From NCBI RefSeq assembly GCF_011074955.1, contig NZ_WUQJ01000005.1:62001-126000 (forward strand): a stretch of 64,000 nucleotides of DNA. The letters run 5' to 3'. The translations under genes and the position numbers were made by a program. Under the pieces are notes generated by a model. The model saw only the letters and a list, made by a program, of their open reading frames with translations, was not told the DNA's origin and did not search any database. This document shows positions 19,147 to 27,765 of the stretch, piece by piece. Source of the DNA: Marinobacter caseinilyticus (GTDB lineage: Bacteria; Pseudomonadota; Gammaproteobacteria; Pseudomonadales; Oleiphilaceae). The first letter of the stretch is position 1; every line of letters begins with the position of its first letter.

Positions 19147-19754
19147 AGAGGGGCGCCCTTGTCGTTTGAAATTCGCATCAATGGGTCGCTATTAGACACT
19201 GTTCCTGGAAGTCACCGCCAGCCATCAACGTCAAAAAAATTTAAAGCCGGGCGCGCGAAATGCCAACAAAGCCGGGGCAGTCTCACTTTTTGACGCAGGG
19301 GGTCATCTTGGCATGACCCTGTTTGAATTCAGAGCCCCGCGCCCGAGCAGGCCATTGCAGCCATGGGGACACACTTTGCCGCCCTCTGGCGTGTATTGGC
19401 TGGCGCTATCTCTTCCGGCCTCCGGCACTGATGCCCGGTTTCTCCAGTTGCGTTTAACCACGAGTCCGCAACTGATGTGACGGCCGACATTCTGAAAAAG
19501 TCACGCTAACGATCAGTAAACAAATTTCAAGCGGGTCCCCCTCACCGATTACATCGTTAGCGAATTTTACGATGTAATCGGTGAGCTCATTGTCAACAGG
19601 TGGGTCAGGCGGAGAGGACCGATTGACAGATAACGTCGGCTTTAATTTCTCAAGTGCAACTTCACGGACACTTCTGCTGGCTGCAAAGGGGACAGCGGCC
19701 AAACGAGGCAGGCCATGCCTTTATCCCCCTGCCAGGTCCGAACCGTCGCGGGTC
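19147..19754. other. Intergenic region with a nested inverted repeat
   Basis: Over 600 bases between two minus-strand genes, with the hairpin at 19541-19585 (see separate entry). A minus-strand frame at 19454-19702 reads through that hairpin but has no ribosome site or family signature. Promoter of the serine hydrolase should lie near 19150-19250. Confidence 0.55.
19541..19585. repeat. Nested perfect inverted repeat
   Basis: Perfect 17-base arms CTCACCGATTACATCGT (19541-19557) and its complement (19569-19585) enclose an 11-base loop. A second match, CGCTAACGAT at 19504-19513, pairs with ATCGTTAGCG at 19553-19562, so the sequence can switch between two stems. It is not followed by a T-run. 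Confidence 0.8.
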
Positions 19755-20438
19755 TCACAGAATCCAGTCCCTCACCTCACGGTATACCCCGCTGTCGTAG
19801 AGAAACCAGTTGTGGGAGATGCAGGCGGTACGGTTATTTGATGCGCCTTTCAGGAGAACGCTGTCATCCGGGTTGATGATCTCATCACAGGAGGACCACC
19901 AGGTGCCATAACGCGCCTCGCCCGGCGTCTCATTACCTTGATTGAGATTGGCCAGAAAGCCCGAGCCAGGCCGCATTTCGAAACACGATGAAGACAGGCA
20001 GCCAAAGGCCCAGTTGGTGCCATGGTTCGGGCCGGCCAGGGACACCCAGGCGTCGACCTGCGCATCGCCCTCAAGAAACTTCAGGTAATAACGCGATGAC
20101 AACCCGCCCATGGAATGCGTGATGATATCCACCTGATCCGCCCCCGTGAGGGCCAGAAGGTCCTGAACCCTATTACGAATGTCTTCCGCCGTGCTGGCGT
20201 TGGACTGGTTGTAGTTATAACTCCAGGACGCGAGGTAATCCGCCGGCCAGCCATCCGCTTCGAAGCGACTCCGCATGCTGTCCCAGACACTTGCGCCCGA
20301 AGCGTAGCCATGTACAAACAAAATGGGGTTCAGGGCGCTGGCTGCTTCGCTACCAGGCTTGGCCGCATGCGACGGAGCGGACAAGACCCAGCAACTCACA
20401 GCCAGGATCAGGGATGTGACGAACACAGTTCTGAACAT
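19755..20438 (-). CDS. Secreted triacylglycerol lipase-like alpha/beta hydrolase
   Basis: A 227-residue exported lipase. After the signal peptide (FVTSLILAVSCWVLSAPSHA) come the oxyanion region NPILFVHGYASGASVWDSM, the nucleophile elbow VDIITHSMGGLSSRYYL (Ser in HSMGG), AGPNHGTNWAFG, and C-terminal Asp and His candidates in NPDDSVLLKG and CISHNWFLYD. This layout matches Bacillus LipA-like and actinobacterial small lipases acting outside the cell. Cysteine pairs (CLSSSC) could form disulphides. The start at ATG 20438 follows AAGGCGAA; the frame extends to 20549 without a site. Confidence 0.9.
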   Translation of the reverse strand: MFRTVFVTSLILAVSCWVLSAPSHAAKPGSEAASALNPILFVHGYASGASVWDSMRSRFEADGWPADYLASWSYNYNQSNASTAEDIRNRVQDLLALTGADQVDIITHSMGGLSSRYYLKFLEGDAQVDAWVSLAGPNHGTNWAFGCLSSSCFEMRPGSGFLANLNQGNETPGEARYGTWWSSCDEIINPDDSVLLKGASNNRTACISHNWFLYDSGVYREVRDWIL

Positions 20439-20906
20439 AATGATTCGCCTTTTTGTTGTTGGGTTCAGTGACGCGCTGAACAAGTGTTCATAATTTAAAC
20501 GCATCTGTGAATCGCCCGTTTGGGGGATACGCTCACCGTTCAACAGCATCGCCGAACGACAACGTGTCCGACCGGTAAACGGTCCGGATGAAGTACTGGC
20601 TTTATTCGCTCAAGACGCTGGCCGAACAGATAGTGGCCGTCGGCGGGGTGGGTTTGACCGGCAGCAGAACGTGGCGGGGTATCAGGCAATAAGCGCTGGT
20701 GGCGATACCGCAGTGCTCCGAATATTTCGCCACCAACCTGTGCACAAGATTCACTTATAAAGATGTCAGGCCGCCAATGAAAACATGAATTACATCTTAT
20801 TTTTCATGATGTTACGATATTTTTCTTGCCTCATTTAAAACAAAAGGTAGTCTGTCGCGCGCTAGTTATTAGCTCACTTATCAACTCCTCGGATTAGGAA
20901 CGATCC
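20439..20906. other. Intergenic promoter region
   Basis: About 470 bases between the divergent lipase and barrel genes. 20745-20880 is strongly AT-rich and holds several TTATTTTTCATGATG-like stretches, the likely promoter of the barrel gene at 20907. No coding remnant seen. Confidence 0.55.
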
Positions 20907-21467
20907 ATGAAAAAACTGATCATCACCTCCCTTGCCACCGCCACACTGCTCGGCGCATCGTCGGTTCAAGCCAAATTCAATGTGGACACAATTTTGACGA
21001 ACTGGGAAGAGCGGTCCTACGCTCAGGCCAAACCCGGCTTTGCCGATGTTGGCTTGGCAGACAGCGCACTGACGTTGACAGCCACGGCTGGCCTTAAGAC
21101 ACCGAGCATCCATCCAAATCTGGCCTTCGAAGCGGACCTGCTGACGACCATTGTCGATGGCGAGTCCAGCTTCAGTACTCCGGTGGGTAACACAACCGTC
21201 AAGGCCAGCGTCTTTGGTTTGGGTGGTTATGCAGTTGGCAATTACTATGACCTGCCGGTCGAAAACCTGGTGCCGTTTGTTCGTGCCGGCTTGGCCTATA
21301 CCAGCGTCGACATCAGTAGCAGCTATGCGAGTGCGTCGGGCAGCAGCTTCGGTCTCGGTCTGGGTGTCGGTCTTCGTTACAGCGTAGATAACAGACTTAA
21401 CGCCATCGTTGATTTCACCAGTACCGACGTCGACGTTTTCAGTGCAGGCGTTCAGTACAGCTTCTGA
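20907..21467 (+). CDS. Outer-membrane beta-barrel protein
   Basis: A 186-residue exported barrel. The signal peptide (KKLIITSLATATLLGASSVQA) is followed by alternating beta strands such as ASVFGLGGYAVGNYYDL, LVPFVRAGLAYTSVDISSSY and SFGLGLGVGLRYSVDN, ending with the outer-membrane signature GVQYSF (terminal Phe). It has the size of OmpW/OmpX/opacity-type eight-strand barrels. Two hairpins follow the gene, so it is monocistronic. Ligand unknown. The start has GGATTAGGAA upstream. Confidence 0.85.
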   Translation: MKKLIITSLATATLLGASSVQAKFNVDTILTNWEERSYAQAKPGFADVGLADSALTLTATAGLKTPSIHPNLAFEADLLTTIVDGESSFSTPVGNTTVKASVFGLGGYAVGNYYDLPVENLVPFVRAGLAYTSVDISSSYASASGSSFGLGLGVGLRYSVDNRLNAIVDFTSTDVDVFSAGVQYSF

Positions 21468-21486
21468 TGAGCTGACTCGCGTGTTT

Positions 21487-21518
21487 CAGTAGCCTCGTCG
21501 CCTCCCTTGAGGCTACTG
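21487..21518 (+). terminator. Hairpin after the barrel gene
   Basis: A perfect 10-base stem CAGTAGCCTC with its complement, 12-base loop, followed by ATTGTTTCCC. It starts about 20 bases after the barrel stop, the normal place for a terminator. Confidence 0.75.
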
Positions 21519-21538
21519 ATTGTTTCCCTCGCAATTTT

Positions 21539-21574
21539 GACACGGGGTTTGATGACCTCACCAAACCCCGTGTC
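21539..21574. repeat. Second inverted repeat downstream of the barrel gene
   Basis: A perfect 13-base stem (GACACGGGGTTTG with its complement) around a 10-base loop, 20 bases beyond the first hairpin. It may back up termination. The remaining 350 bases to the alcohol dehydrogenase hold no gene. Confidence 0.7.
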
Positions 21575-21922
21575 GACCGCCTAAAACCGTCCAGTTCCAA
21601 CAACCTCAGTGGGCTGGCCAACAGCCAGTGATTCCTTAATACGAACTCGGCCGCAGTTGAACACGTAACGAGTCATGCGAGCGGAGGCTTCGTCAATCCG
21701 GACCGACTCTGCATCCTCCGTCGCACCGCCCAAGTCCTTCTGTGCCGGTCAACAGCCTTTTTATTGGCGTTGTCTGGACCGTAATGAATCTGGATTGATC
21801 AAATTGAATTCAATTCGCCCACTTAATCGGTACGATGTCATACATGATCAATGTGAAAGTACGGGGCCTGTGCAGCCAAATGGCGCTGCCCCTCCAATAA
21901 TAAGCAACCAGGTGGAGTGAAT

Positions 21923-23080
21923 ATGTCTACTCAAGTGATTCTTCCTCGTATCATGCATATTGGCGAAGGGGCTTATCAACAGCTTCCCAGCGTATTGGCG
22001 AGTCTGAACTGCAGTCGCCCATTGATTATCACCGACAAGATGATGGTGGAACTGGGCTACGCGGGCCGCATCCTGGAGTGCCTGTCGAGCCACAGCCTTT
22101 CGGCGGACGTGTTCGATGACACGGTACCCGAGCCCACGGTTAGCTCCATACAGGCGGGCGTCGAACAGGTCCGGAACGGGGATTACGACTGCATCATCGC
22201 CTTGGGGGGCGGAAGCCCGATCGATAGCGCCAAGGCAATCGGCATCTTGGGTAAATTCGGTGGCACCATGCGGGATTACAAATTCCCCCGGATTGTGGAT
22301 CAGTCCGGTTTGCCCATCATTGCCGTGCCCACAACGGCCGGTACGGGTTCAGAAGTAACCCGCATGACGATTATTACGGATGAAACCAACGACGAGAAAA
22401 TGCTCTGCGTCGGCATCGGATTCATGCCGGTTGCGGCCCTGGTTGATTTCGGCCTGACCGTCAGTGTGCCCAAACGAACCACGGCTGACACCGGCATTGA
22501 CGCACTCACTCACGCCATGGAAGCGTACGTAAGTCGCAAGGCAAGCCCTTACACCGATAGCCAGGCCATTTCAGCTATGCGCTTGATCGGCCCGAATTTG
22601 CGCCGCGTATACCATGACGGTTCCGACAGGACCGCACGGGAATCCGTCATGTTAGGCTCGACACTGGCCGGCGTGGCTTTTTCCAATGCCTCCGTCGCGC
22701 TCGTGCACGGCATGAGCCGACCTATCGGGGCGGCCTTTCATGTCCCCCACGGCCTGTCCAACGCCATGCTGCTCCCCAGCGTAACCGAGTTTTCAATACC
22801 CGCAGCAGCCGTGCGCTACGCCGACTGTGCCCGGGCTATTGGCGTGGCTGATGCACAGGACACGACGGACGTCGCCAACAGTAAATTACTGGACGAGCTC
22901 CGAGCACTCAATGATGAACTGGAAGTGCCTACCCCCGAAGCATTTGGTATCGACCGCGATGAATTTTTCAAGTTGATGCCGACCATGGCCGAGCAGGCCC
23001 TGCAATCGGGATCACCCGGAAACAACCCGCGTGTGCCAAGTGCGGACGAGATTATCGAAATCTACAAGACGCTATGGTAA
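21923..23080 (+). CDS. Iron-containing alcohol dehydrogenase
   Basis: A 385-residue group III (iron-dependent) alcohol dehydrogenase, oxidising alcohols with NAD(P) in the cytosol. The nucleotide site is CIIALGGGSPIDSAKAIGIL, the next block PIIAVPTTAGTGSEVTRMTI, and metal ligands lie in DTGIDALTHAMEAYVSRK (Asp, His) and VHGMSRPIGAAFHVPHGLSN (two His). ATG 21923 follows GGTGGAG; the GTG at 21917 overlaps that site. It stands alone with an AT-rich upstream region (21790-21860). A damaged LysR-type regulator lies just downstream, at 23115-23273. Confidence 0.93.
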   Translation: MSTQVILPRIMHIGEGAYQQLPSVLASLNCSRPLIITDKMMVELGYAGRILECLSSHSLSADVFDDTVPEPTVSSIQAGVEQVRNGDYDCIIALGGGSPIDSAKAIGILGKFGGTMRDYKFPRIVDQSGLPIIAVPTTAGTGSEVTRMTIITDETNDEKMLCVGIGFMPVAALVDFGLTVSVPKRTTADTGIDALTHAMEAYVSRKASPYTDSQAISAMRLIGPNLRRVYHDGSDRTARESVMLGSTLAGVAFSNASVALVHGMSRPIGAAFHVPHGLSNAMLLPSVTEFSIPAAAVRYADCARAIGVADAQDTTDVANSKLLDELRALNDELEVPTPEAFGIDRDEFFKLMPTMAEQALQSGSPGNNPRVPSADEIIEIYKTLW

Positions 23081-23114
23081 TCCCGGACAGAACCCAGCCA
23101 ATTGCATTATCCGG

Positions 23115-23273
23115 TGGCCTTGGACGAGGTAGGATCCTTTGGTAAGGCCGCCAGACGCTGCTATCTCAACCCGCGGGCTTTATGCGCCTGCGCCAGCTTG
23201 AAGACGAAGTGAGTTTGATGCTCGTTAGCCGCGGGCTAACACTAGAACCAGGACAGGTGGGTTTACCGGCATG
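23115..23273 (+). pseudogene. Remnant of a LysR-type (OxyR-like) DNA-binding domain
   Basis: The plus strand reads VALDEVGSFGKAARRCYLNP and then, after a one-base frame change, MRLRQLEDEVSLMLVSRGLT to a stop at 23271-23273. Together this is the helix-turn-helix and following helix of a LysR regulator; GSFGKAARRC and LRQLEDE match the OxyR-like branch. The effector domain is absent. It is therefore a decayed fragment without a start codon. Confidence 0.75.
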
Positions 23274-23302
23274 ACGCTTTTGAACGGCCTATATCCCGGA
23301 TT

Positions 23303-23749
23303 TTACCTGGCTTTTCGGTAGTGCTTTTCCATGCCATCAAGAACATTACGGAGCAATTGGTCCAGGCATTCGCGATAATTTTTATGGTCGGGGCGTCGAA
23401 ACAGGGCGCTCAATTCGTGCTTGCTAATCGTGAACTCATTCAGTCCCAGTATCGCAATCAGATCATCTGCGTGCAGGTTTAGTGCGATTTTCAGTTTCCG
23501 CAACACCATGTTATTGCTAAGAAATTGTTCCGGCTCAGGGGGTTCGTCGTCTTTGGAGCCTCGATTCCTTATGATCAGCCCGTTCAGAAAGCGAGCAAGC
23601 TTTTCATCTTCACACAAAACAAACCCAGGCTCGCCTTCGCGCGCCAGCCAGGTAGCCAGCTCAGGCTTACTGCCCTCATGTCCGCCCAGCTTAAATATGG
23701 ACACCATCAGCTGATCGCTAAAATCAAAGATATAACGCACCCGGCGCAA
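23303..23749 (-). CDS. DUF1456 (YehS) family protein
   Basis: A two-repeat helical protein of the YehS/DUF1456 family, each repeat about 70 residues: LATWLAREGEPGFVLCEDEK, FLNGLIIRNRG, then SNNMVLRKLKIALNLHADDL, FRRPDHKNYRECLDQLLRN. The role is unknown. The family start normally reads M-x-N-N-D-V-L-R-x-VRYI; here the equivalent codons begin GTT ATC AAC AAT AAC GAT GTC TTG, so no normal start codon is in the expected place and the listed start is the internal TTG 23749. The preceding DUF6172 gene stops directly upstream, so translation may re-initiate there. Probably one operon with DUF6172. Confidence 0.85.
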   Translation of the reverse strand: MRRVRYIFDFSDQLMVSIFKLGGHEGSKPELATWLAREGEPGFVLCEDEKLARFLNGLIIRNRGSKDDEPPEPEQFLSNNMVLRKLKIALNLHADDLIAILGLNEFTISKHELSALFRRPDHKNYRECLDQLLRNVLDGMEKHYRKAR

Positions 23750-23769
23750 GACATCGTTATTGTTGATAA

Positions 23770-24072
23770 CTAGCTCCCCTGCGTCGGTGTTTTATCACTG
23801 GCGCCAACGGGCTTCGGTGTGATTTCCACGTAAATAGTCATGATGTTGTTTGCAACCAGGTCGTCAATATTTTCCATCAGCGATGATAGATGCACCTCAA
23901 CCGCCGTGTCTTCAGACTGGCCAAACTTGCAATCAAATCCCCAATAAACGGCACCAGAGGGAACGGGTTTTTTGCGTTCTTTTTTAAGGAATTTTCTGAT
24001 GTCGTGCTTCACCGAATCGACGACGCGGGGAACTTTGATTTTTGGGTGCTCTAATTTAAAGGTCTTTTTCAT
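23770..24072 (-). CDS. DUF6172 family protein
   Basis: A 100-residue basic protein matching DUF6172: MKKTFKLEHPKIKVPRVVDS, KHDIRKFLKKERKKPVPSGA, YWGFDCKFGQSEDTAVEVHL and a C-terminal IYVEITPKPVG. The WDFDCKFG-type core is typical. No function is known. ATG 24072 follows AGGATCC; an earlier in-frame start at 24099 is not needed. It directly precedes the DUF1456 gene on the same strand, with about 20 bases between stop and the next gene, so the two are likely co-transcribed. Confidence 0.85.
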   Translation of the reverse strand: MKKTFKLEHPKIKVPRVVDSVKHDIRKFLKKERKKPVPSGAVYWGFDCKFGQSEDTAVEVHLSSLMENIDDLVANNIMTIYVEITPKPVGASDKTPTQGS

Positions 24073-24525
24073 GGGGATCCTACTGGGATGGGCAACCACT
24101 GTGCGCTGGAGCCTTAGTCAGGAGACTGAATAATGGCGCGCAGTGTAAATTTTCTCGGAGGAGTCTACCATTTTTCGGCGCCAAGTTCATTGCCAAGCGC
24201 TTGGCTTTAGCACCTGCCGCCGCGTTCAGCAGCAACGGCGTGAGGTTATTCGAGCCGGATGGCGCGGGCTTGACGGGGCATTGTCTTCTCCCTGCGCTTG
24301 CCCTTGAATGATCGCAGATCCTTTCCGCACTCGTAGACTTACCCCCCAAGAGTCTCTGTTGAAGGCTGAGAGTGATACCTGGACAGTGGCGATACCTGAA
24401 TCTTTGCCGGCTTTGTGCACACGTTGTGTAAACAATCTCGACAGGCTTGGCGGACTCGACGGGCTCCAGTGCAATACTCTGCACCCATGTACCAGGGAAG
24501 CTAAGCGCGTTCCAACAAAGGAAAC
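24073..24525. other. Intergenic region, no convincing gene
   Basis: About 450 bases upstream of the DUF6172 gene. Minus-strand frames at 24080-24484 and 24226-24474 are open but lack ribosome sites and family motifs. The promoter for the DUF6172/DUF1456 pair must lie near 24080-24170. Confidence 0.5.
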
Positions 24526-24550
24526 AAAAAAACCAGCCCGGAGGCTGGTT
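24526..24550 (-). terminator. Rho-independent terminator of the PEP-CTERM gene
   Basis: On the minus strand an eight-base GC-rich stem (AACCAGCC with GGCTGGTT, loop of four) is followed by seven T. It starts about 25 bases after the stop of the PEP-CTERM gene. Confidence 0.9.
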
Positions 24551-24577
24551 TCAAATACCCTTCAGAAGCGCGCGGTG

Positions 24578-25177
24578 TCAGGCAGACTTGCGACGGCGGG
24601 CGACGCCAAGACCGACCAGGCCCAGGCCGAGCAGGGCCAGAGTGCCAGGTTCGGGGACGACGGAAACGTTGTCGAGCATGATGCCGATGTTGTCACCGCC
24701 ATTGTGATTGAAGCTAATGTAGCTGGTGGTTTCAGTCGTGACCGTAAAGCTGCGGACAATGGTTTCCCACGGATCGCCGGCGGACAGCTCAAAGCTTTCG
24801 CTCAGGAACCCTCCCAGCATCACCTGCATCGAATCCGAGCCGGTCCGCTGATTGCCGGAAATATCAAAAATCAACGCATAGGTACCCGCTGCCAGCGTAA
24901 ATTCTTTGCTGGTAAAGGTGCCGGCATTTCTGGTGGAACCATCGAGATCAACACATTTCCCTGCGCCACCGGCGCAGTCGATACTCCATTGATTGGGATC
25001 GGCAACAAGATCGACTGAACCATCGGACACCGTCCAGTTAGCAAAGCCGGTGTAGTTCAGTATTGACTCACCAGGCGCTCCTTCGGAATCGAAATCATCC
25101 TGGAACATGACATTGGCGTGGGCTCCGACTGTGAACAGCGAGCTGGCGATTAAGGCAACGAATAACTGCACTTTCAT
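24578..25177 (-). CDS. PEP-CTERM sorted exoprotein
   Basis: A 199-residue secreted protein: signal peptide VQLFVALIASSLFTVGAHA, a jelly-roll-like beta-sandwich (ILNYTGFANWTVSDGSVDLV; TYALIFDISGNQRTGSDSMQ; SYISFNHNGGDNIGIMLDNV) and a C-terminal PEP-CTERM tail, VVPEPGTLALLGLGLVGLGV then RRRKSA. The tail is cut by an exosortase after export, which usually goes with exopolysaccharide production. No exosortase (EpsH/XrtA) is in the window. The two Cys (CAGGAGKC) may pair. ATG 25177 follows AAGGAAC; a strong terminator ends the unit. Confidence 0.92.
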   Translation of the reverse strand: MKVQLFVALIASSLFTVGAHANVMFQDDFDSEGAPGESILNYTGFANWTVSDGSVDLVADPNQWSIDCAGGAGKCVDLDGSTRNAGTFTSKEFTLAAGTYALIFDISGNQRTGSDSMQVMLGGFLSESFELSAGDPWETIVRSFTVTTETTSYISFNHNGGDNIGIMLDNVSVVPEPGTLALLGLGLVGLGVARRRKSA

Positions 25178-25722
25178 GGTCTTGTTCCTTGCAAGATTCG
25201 GAGTGACGTTGTTGTGCAGCACGAAACGCGCCAGAACTACATGCCATTGAAACAAATAGATTTTTATTTTCAGGTTTTTTTATGTGTAAAAATAATCGAC
25301 AGTTATAGACGGATCTTTCGGCTTTGCCTGCAGCTCATCGTTGTTGCTGGAGGGATGGACCGAGGCGATCCGATCGGAATGGCCTGGCGGGCAAAACGCA
25401 GGGCCTGACCCCGGCAGCTCTCGAAGCCTGCCCCCTGTTTTCCCTGGCAGGCTAGCCAGGCTTTTCCAGGTACTGGAACACCGCGGCAAAATCGTCGTGT
25501 CCGTACCCTGCACTGTTCGCCTGCCCAAAGACGGATTTAGCCAGAGCCGCGAGGAACAGCGGCTGTTGATGCCCGTGGGAGTTCACGTCCCCAGAACCCG
25601 TTCACCTTCTCTCACGCCGCCTGTCAAAACCGAGCGCCAGGCCACCCACAGCAGGCCCATCATGAACCGGGTAAAAGTTGCCTCAGGCCTTTGATCCTGC
25701 GGGGTATTTTATTGACGAAGCA
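25178..25722. other. Intergenic region with a dehydrogenase tail and a repeat copy
   Basis: 545 bases. 25240-25320 is AT-rich and probably holds the PEP-CTERM promoter. 25391-25412 (GCAAAACGCAGGGCCTGACC) matches the core of the dispersed repeat seen at 57.8 and 59.5 kb. 25430-25465 carries an imperfect GAAGCCTGCC / GGCAGGCT hairpin. A dehydrogenase fragment follows (separate entry). Confidence 0.6.
25452..25588 (-). pseudogene. C-terminal fragment of a 3-hydroxyisobutyrate dehydrogenase-like protein
   Basis: The minus strand reads HQQPLFLAALAKSVFGQANS then AGYGHDDFAAVFQYLEKPG and a TAG stop at 25454-25452. This is the C-terminal helix of beta-hydroxyacid dehydrogenases of the HIBADH/GlxR family (A-x-G-x-G-x-x-D-F-S/A-A-V-x-x-x-L). 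The Rossmann and catalytic parts are missing upstream, so only a tail survives. Confidence 0.65.
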
Positions 25723-26082
25723 TCACGCCTCACCAAATTGCACAATCAGATCATCGCAGCTGCAGTCGATGATACTGACGTTACGGAATCCCATTTTCTG
25801 CAAAGCCACCGCTGCCAAGGCAGCCCGGCCGCCGGTCGCACAGTGCAGGAGAATGGTGCGATCCGGGTCCGTCGTCTGATCGGTAATTTTCATTTCCAGC
25901 ACACCCCGCGGAATATTGATGGTGCCGGCTGGCCGTTTGTCCGCAACTTCCGCAGGCTCGCGCACGTCAATCACAAGGGCATCGCTGTTGTCGGCAAGCA
26001 CCTCTTTGGCCACTTGGGGCGTCAGGCAGTGCAGAGATGCCTTCGCTTCCGCGACGATGTCCGGCAGGGTTTTCAGGCTCAT
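25723..26082 (-). CDS. Single-domain rhodanese
   Basis: A 119-residue rhodanese-fold sulfurtransferase, which carries sulfane sulfur on an active-site Cys. Seen are ALVIDVREPAEVADKRPAGT (substrate strand and CH2A region), INIPRGVLEMKI and the active loop LLHCATGGRAALAAVALQKM with Cys in CATGGRA; the six-residue loop matches sulfur-transfer rhodaneses rather than Cdc25-like ones. ATG 26082 is the start. It has no signal peptide, so is cytosolic. Single gene, but SoxCD lies 2 kb away, which fits a wider interest in sulfur chemistry. Confidence 0.9.
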   Translation of the reverse strand: MSLKTLPDIVAEAKASLHCLTPQVAKEVLADNSDALVIDVREPAEVADKRPAGTINIPRGVLEMKITDQTTDPDRTILLHCATGGRAALAAVALQKMGFRNVSIIDCSCDDLIVQFGEA

Positions 26083-26355
26083 AATGATGTGCTCCGTCTT
26101 GATGGCTGATGCCCTCAGGGTAACCTAAATCAAAAACGCGGGGGCTCATCAGCTGACGGTTCGAGACCACCCCCTCCAAAATTGGATGGGCCGAGCGCCG
26201 ACTGCAACCAATGGATTTATTGCGGTTTTTGCCACGCCTTTGAAGCCACTGACGTCCTCCCCAAGCCCGCCATTTAACATTGTTTAACATTTTTAAACCG
26301 CCGTTCAAATCGTCCCGTATATCCCTGGGTGTCAACCAACATCAAGGAAGAACCT

Positions 26356-27702
26356 ATGTTTCGTAAACTCGTACTCGTTATTTTGACATCACTGGCACTC
26401 GTTCTGGCCGGGTGCTCCGACGACGACTCCGACTCGGTGAATGCGACCAATACATCGCTGACCGTGCTGCACGCGGTGGCCGATGCCCCCAGCGTGAATA
26501 TCACGGCCGACAGCAAGGCGGTGCTGACCGATGTACCCTTCAAAAGCGGGGCAACCCTGGCACTGGCCGCCGGCACGCTGAGTGTCGGCGTGGACGCACG
26601 GCTGCCCGACGACACCGCCACGACGGTAATCGGGCCTCAGTCAGTTGAACTGGCGGAAGGCAAGCGTTACTTCGCGGCGGCAGTCGGCCGTGTGGCTGAC
26701 AGCTCTCTGGAGCTTCTGTTGCTTGACCAGGACGAGGCCGGTGTGGCGAGCGATGAGGTCAGCGTGCGCATCGCTCATCTGGCGGCCAATGCGCCGTCTG
26801 TCGATATCTACGTGACGAATCCAGGCGCAGACATCAGCGCAGTGTCGCCAACCAGTTCCGCGTCGTTCAAGGACGATCTGGGCCCCGTTACGCTGCCCGC
26901 AGGGGATTATCAGGTTCGCGTAACACCCCAGGAAAGCAAGACAGTAGTCTACGACAGCGGGACGCTTACCCTGGCGGGCGGCAAACGCATTTTCGTGGGC
27001 GCGGTCGACAATACCCATTTTGGCGACGCCCCCATCAGCCTGATTGTTGAGCAGGATGGTGCGGTCATCGACGTAGCAGACGCCGATGCCGGTGCGGGTG
27101 TGCGTGTGGTACACAATGCATCCGGCGCGGGCAATGTTGATGTGGCTGTCGATGGCGTAGTCGCGATTACCAACCTGGCGTTCCCGGACGTGGCACCCGG
27201 TTCCGGCAATGACGCCGGCGACTACGCTGCGCTGGACGCCGGAATTCCAGCATTAGAGGTCCGGCCGACAGGCACTCTGACCGTGGCGGCGAGCGCGTCT
27301 CCGGAACTGGCGAATGCCCGGGCCTATACGGTTTTGGCGGCCAACCCGGGCGCACTGGAAATTCTGCCTTATGAAGACGACAACCGCAGTATTGCGACCG
27401 AAGCGCGCTTGCGGATTGTTCACGGTGCTGGCACGGCACCGAACGTAAACGTGTTTCTGGCACCGGAGGGTGCGACTACGCCGGGTAATACAACCGCGGC
27501 GCTGACGGACGTCGCCTATAAAACCAGCTCAGGTTATCTGGACGTGCCTGCAGGTCAATACGCCGTCTTTGTAACCACCGCAGACAACTCCGTCGTCATA
27601 GGTCCGGTCAACGTCGACCTACAGGCTGGGGGCGTCTACACCGTTGTCGCTCGTGAGAAAACAGGGGGAGGTTTCGACCTGACGACTCTGGACGACTTCT
27701 AA
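26356..27702 (+). CDS. DUF4397 repeat lipoprotein
   Basis: A 448-residue lipoprotein. The lipobox is LVLAGC after a short signal peptide (FRKLVLVILTSLALVLAGC), and the mature protein starts CSDDDSDS, whose Asp after Cys would favour the inner membrane in enterics. Four DUF4397 beta-sandwich units are visible by their shared opening: TVLHAVADAPSVNITAD, VRIAHLAANAPSVDIYV, VRVVHNASGAGNVDVAV and LRIVHGAGTAPNVNVFL. The family is thought to act at the cell surface, with no proven reaction. The region is acidic and Ala/Val-rich. ATG 26356 follows AAGGAAG, and a strong terminator follows, so it is a single-gene unit. Confidence 0.92.
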   Translation: MFRKLVLVILTSLALVLAGCSDDDSDSVNATNTSLTVLHAVADAPSVNITADSKAVLTDVPFKSGATLALAAGTLSVGVDARLPDDTATTVIGPQSVELAEGKRYFAAAVGRVADSSLELLLLDQDEAGVASDEVSVRIAHLAANAPSVDIYVTNPGADISAVSPTSSASFKDDLGPVTLPAGDYQVRVTPQESKTVVYDSGTLTLAGGKRIFVGAVDNTHFGDAPISLIVEQDGAVIDVADADAGAGVRVVHNASGAGNVDVAVDGVVAITNLAFPDVAPGSGNDAGDYAALDAGIPALEVRPTGTLTVAASASPELANARAYTVLAANPGALEILPYEDDNRSIATEARLRIVHGAGTAPNVNVFLAPEGATTPGNTTAALTDVAYKTSSGYLDVPAGQYAVFVTTADNSVVIGPVNVDLQAGGVYTVVAREKTGGGFDLTTLDDF

Positions 27703-27735
27703 TCCTGCTCATCCGTTGACACACATCAGGCAGTC

Positions 27736-27765
27736 AAAAGGCGAGCCATCAGGCTCGCCTTTTTT
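27736..27765 (+). terminator. Rho-independent terminator of the DUF4397 gene
   Basis: A GGCGAGCC/GGCTCGCC stem with a four-base loop, flanked by AAAA and followed by six T; about 30 bases after the stop. It could act both ways. Confidence 0.95.

Noticed and set aside
24080..24484. A 134-codon minus-strand frame
   Set aside because: No signal peptide, motif or ribosome site; composition is that of a random frame in GC-rich DNA.
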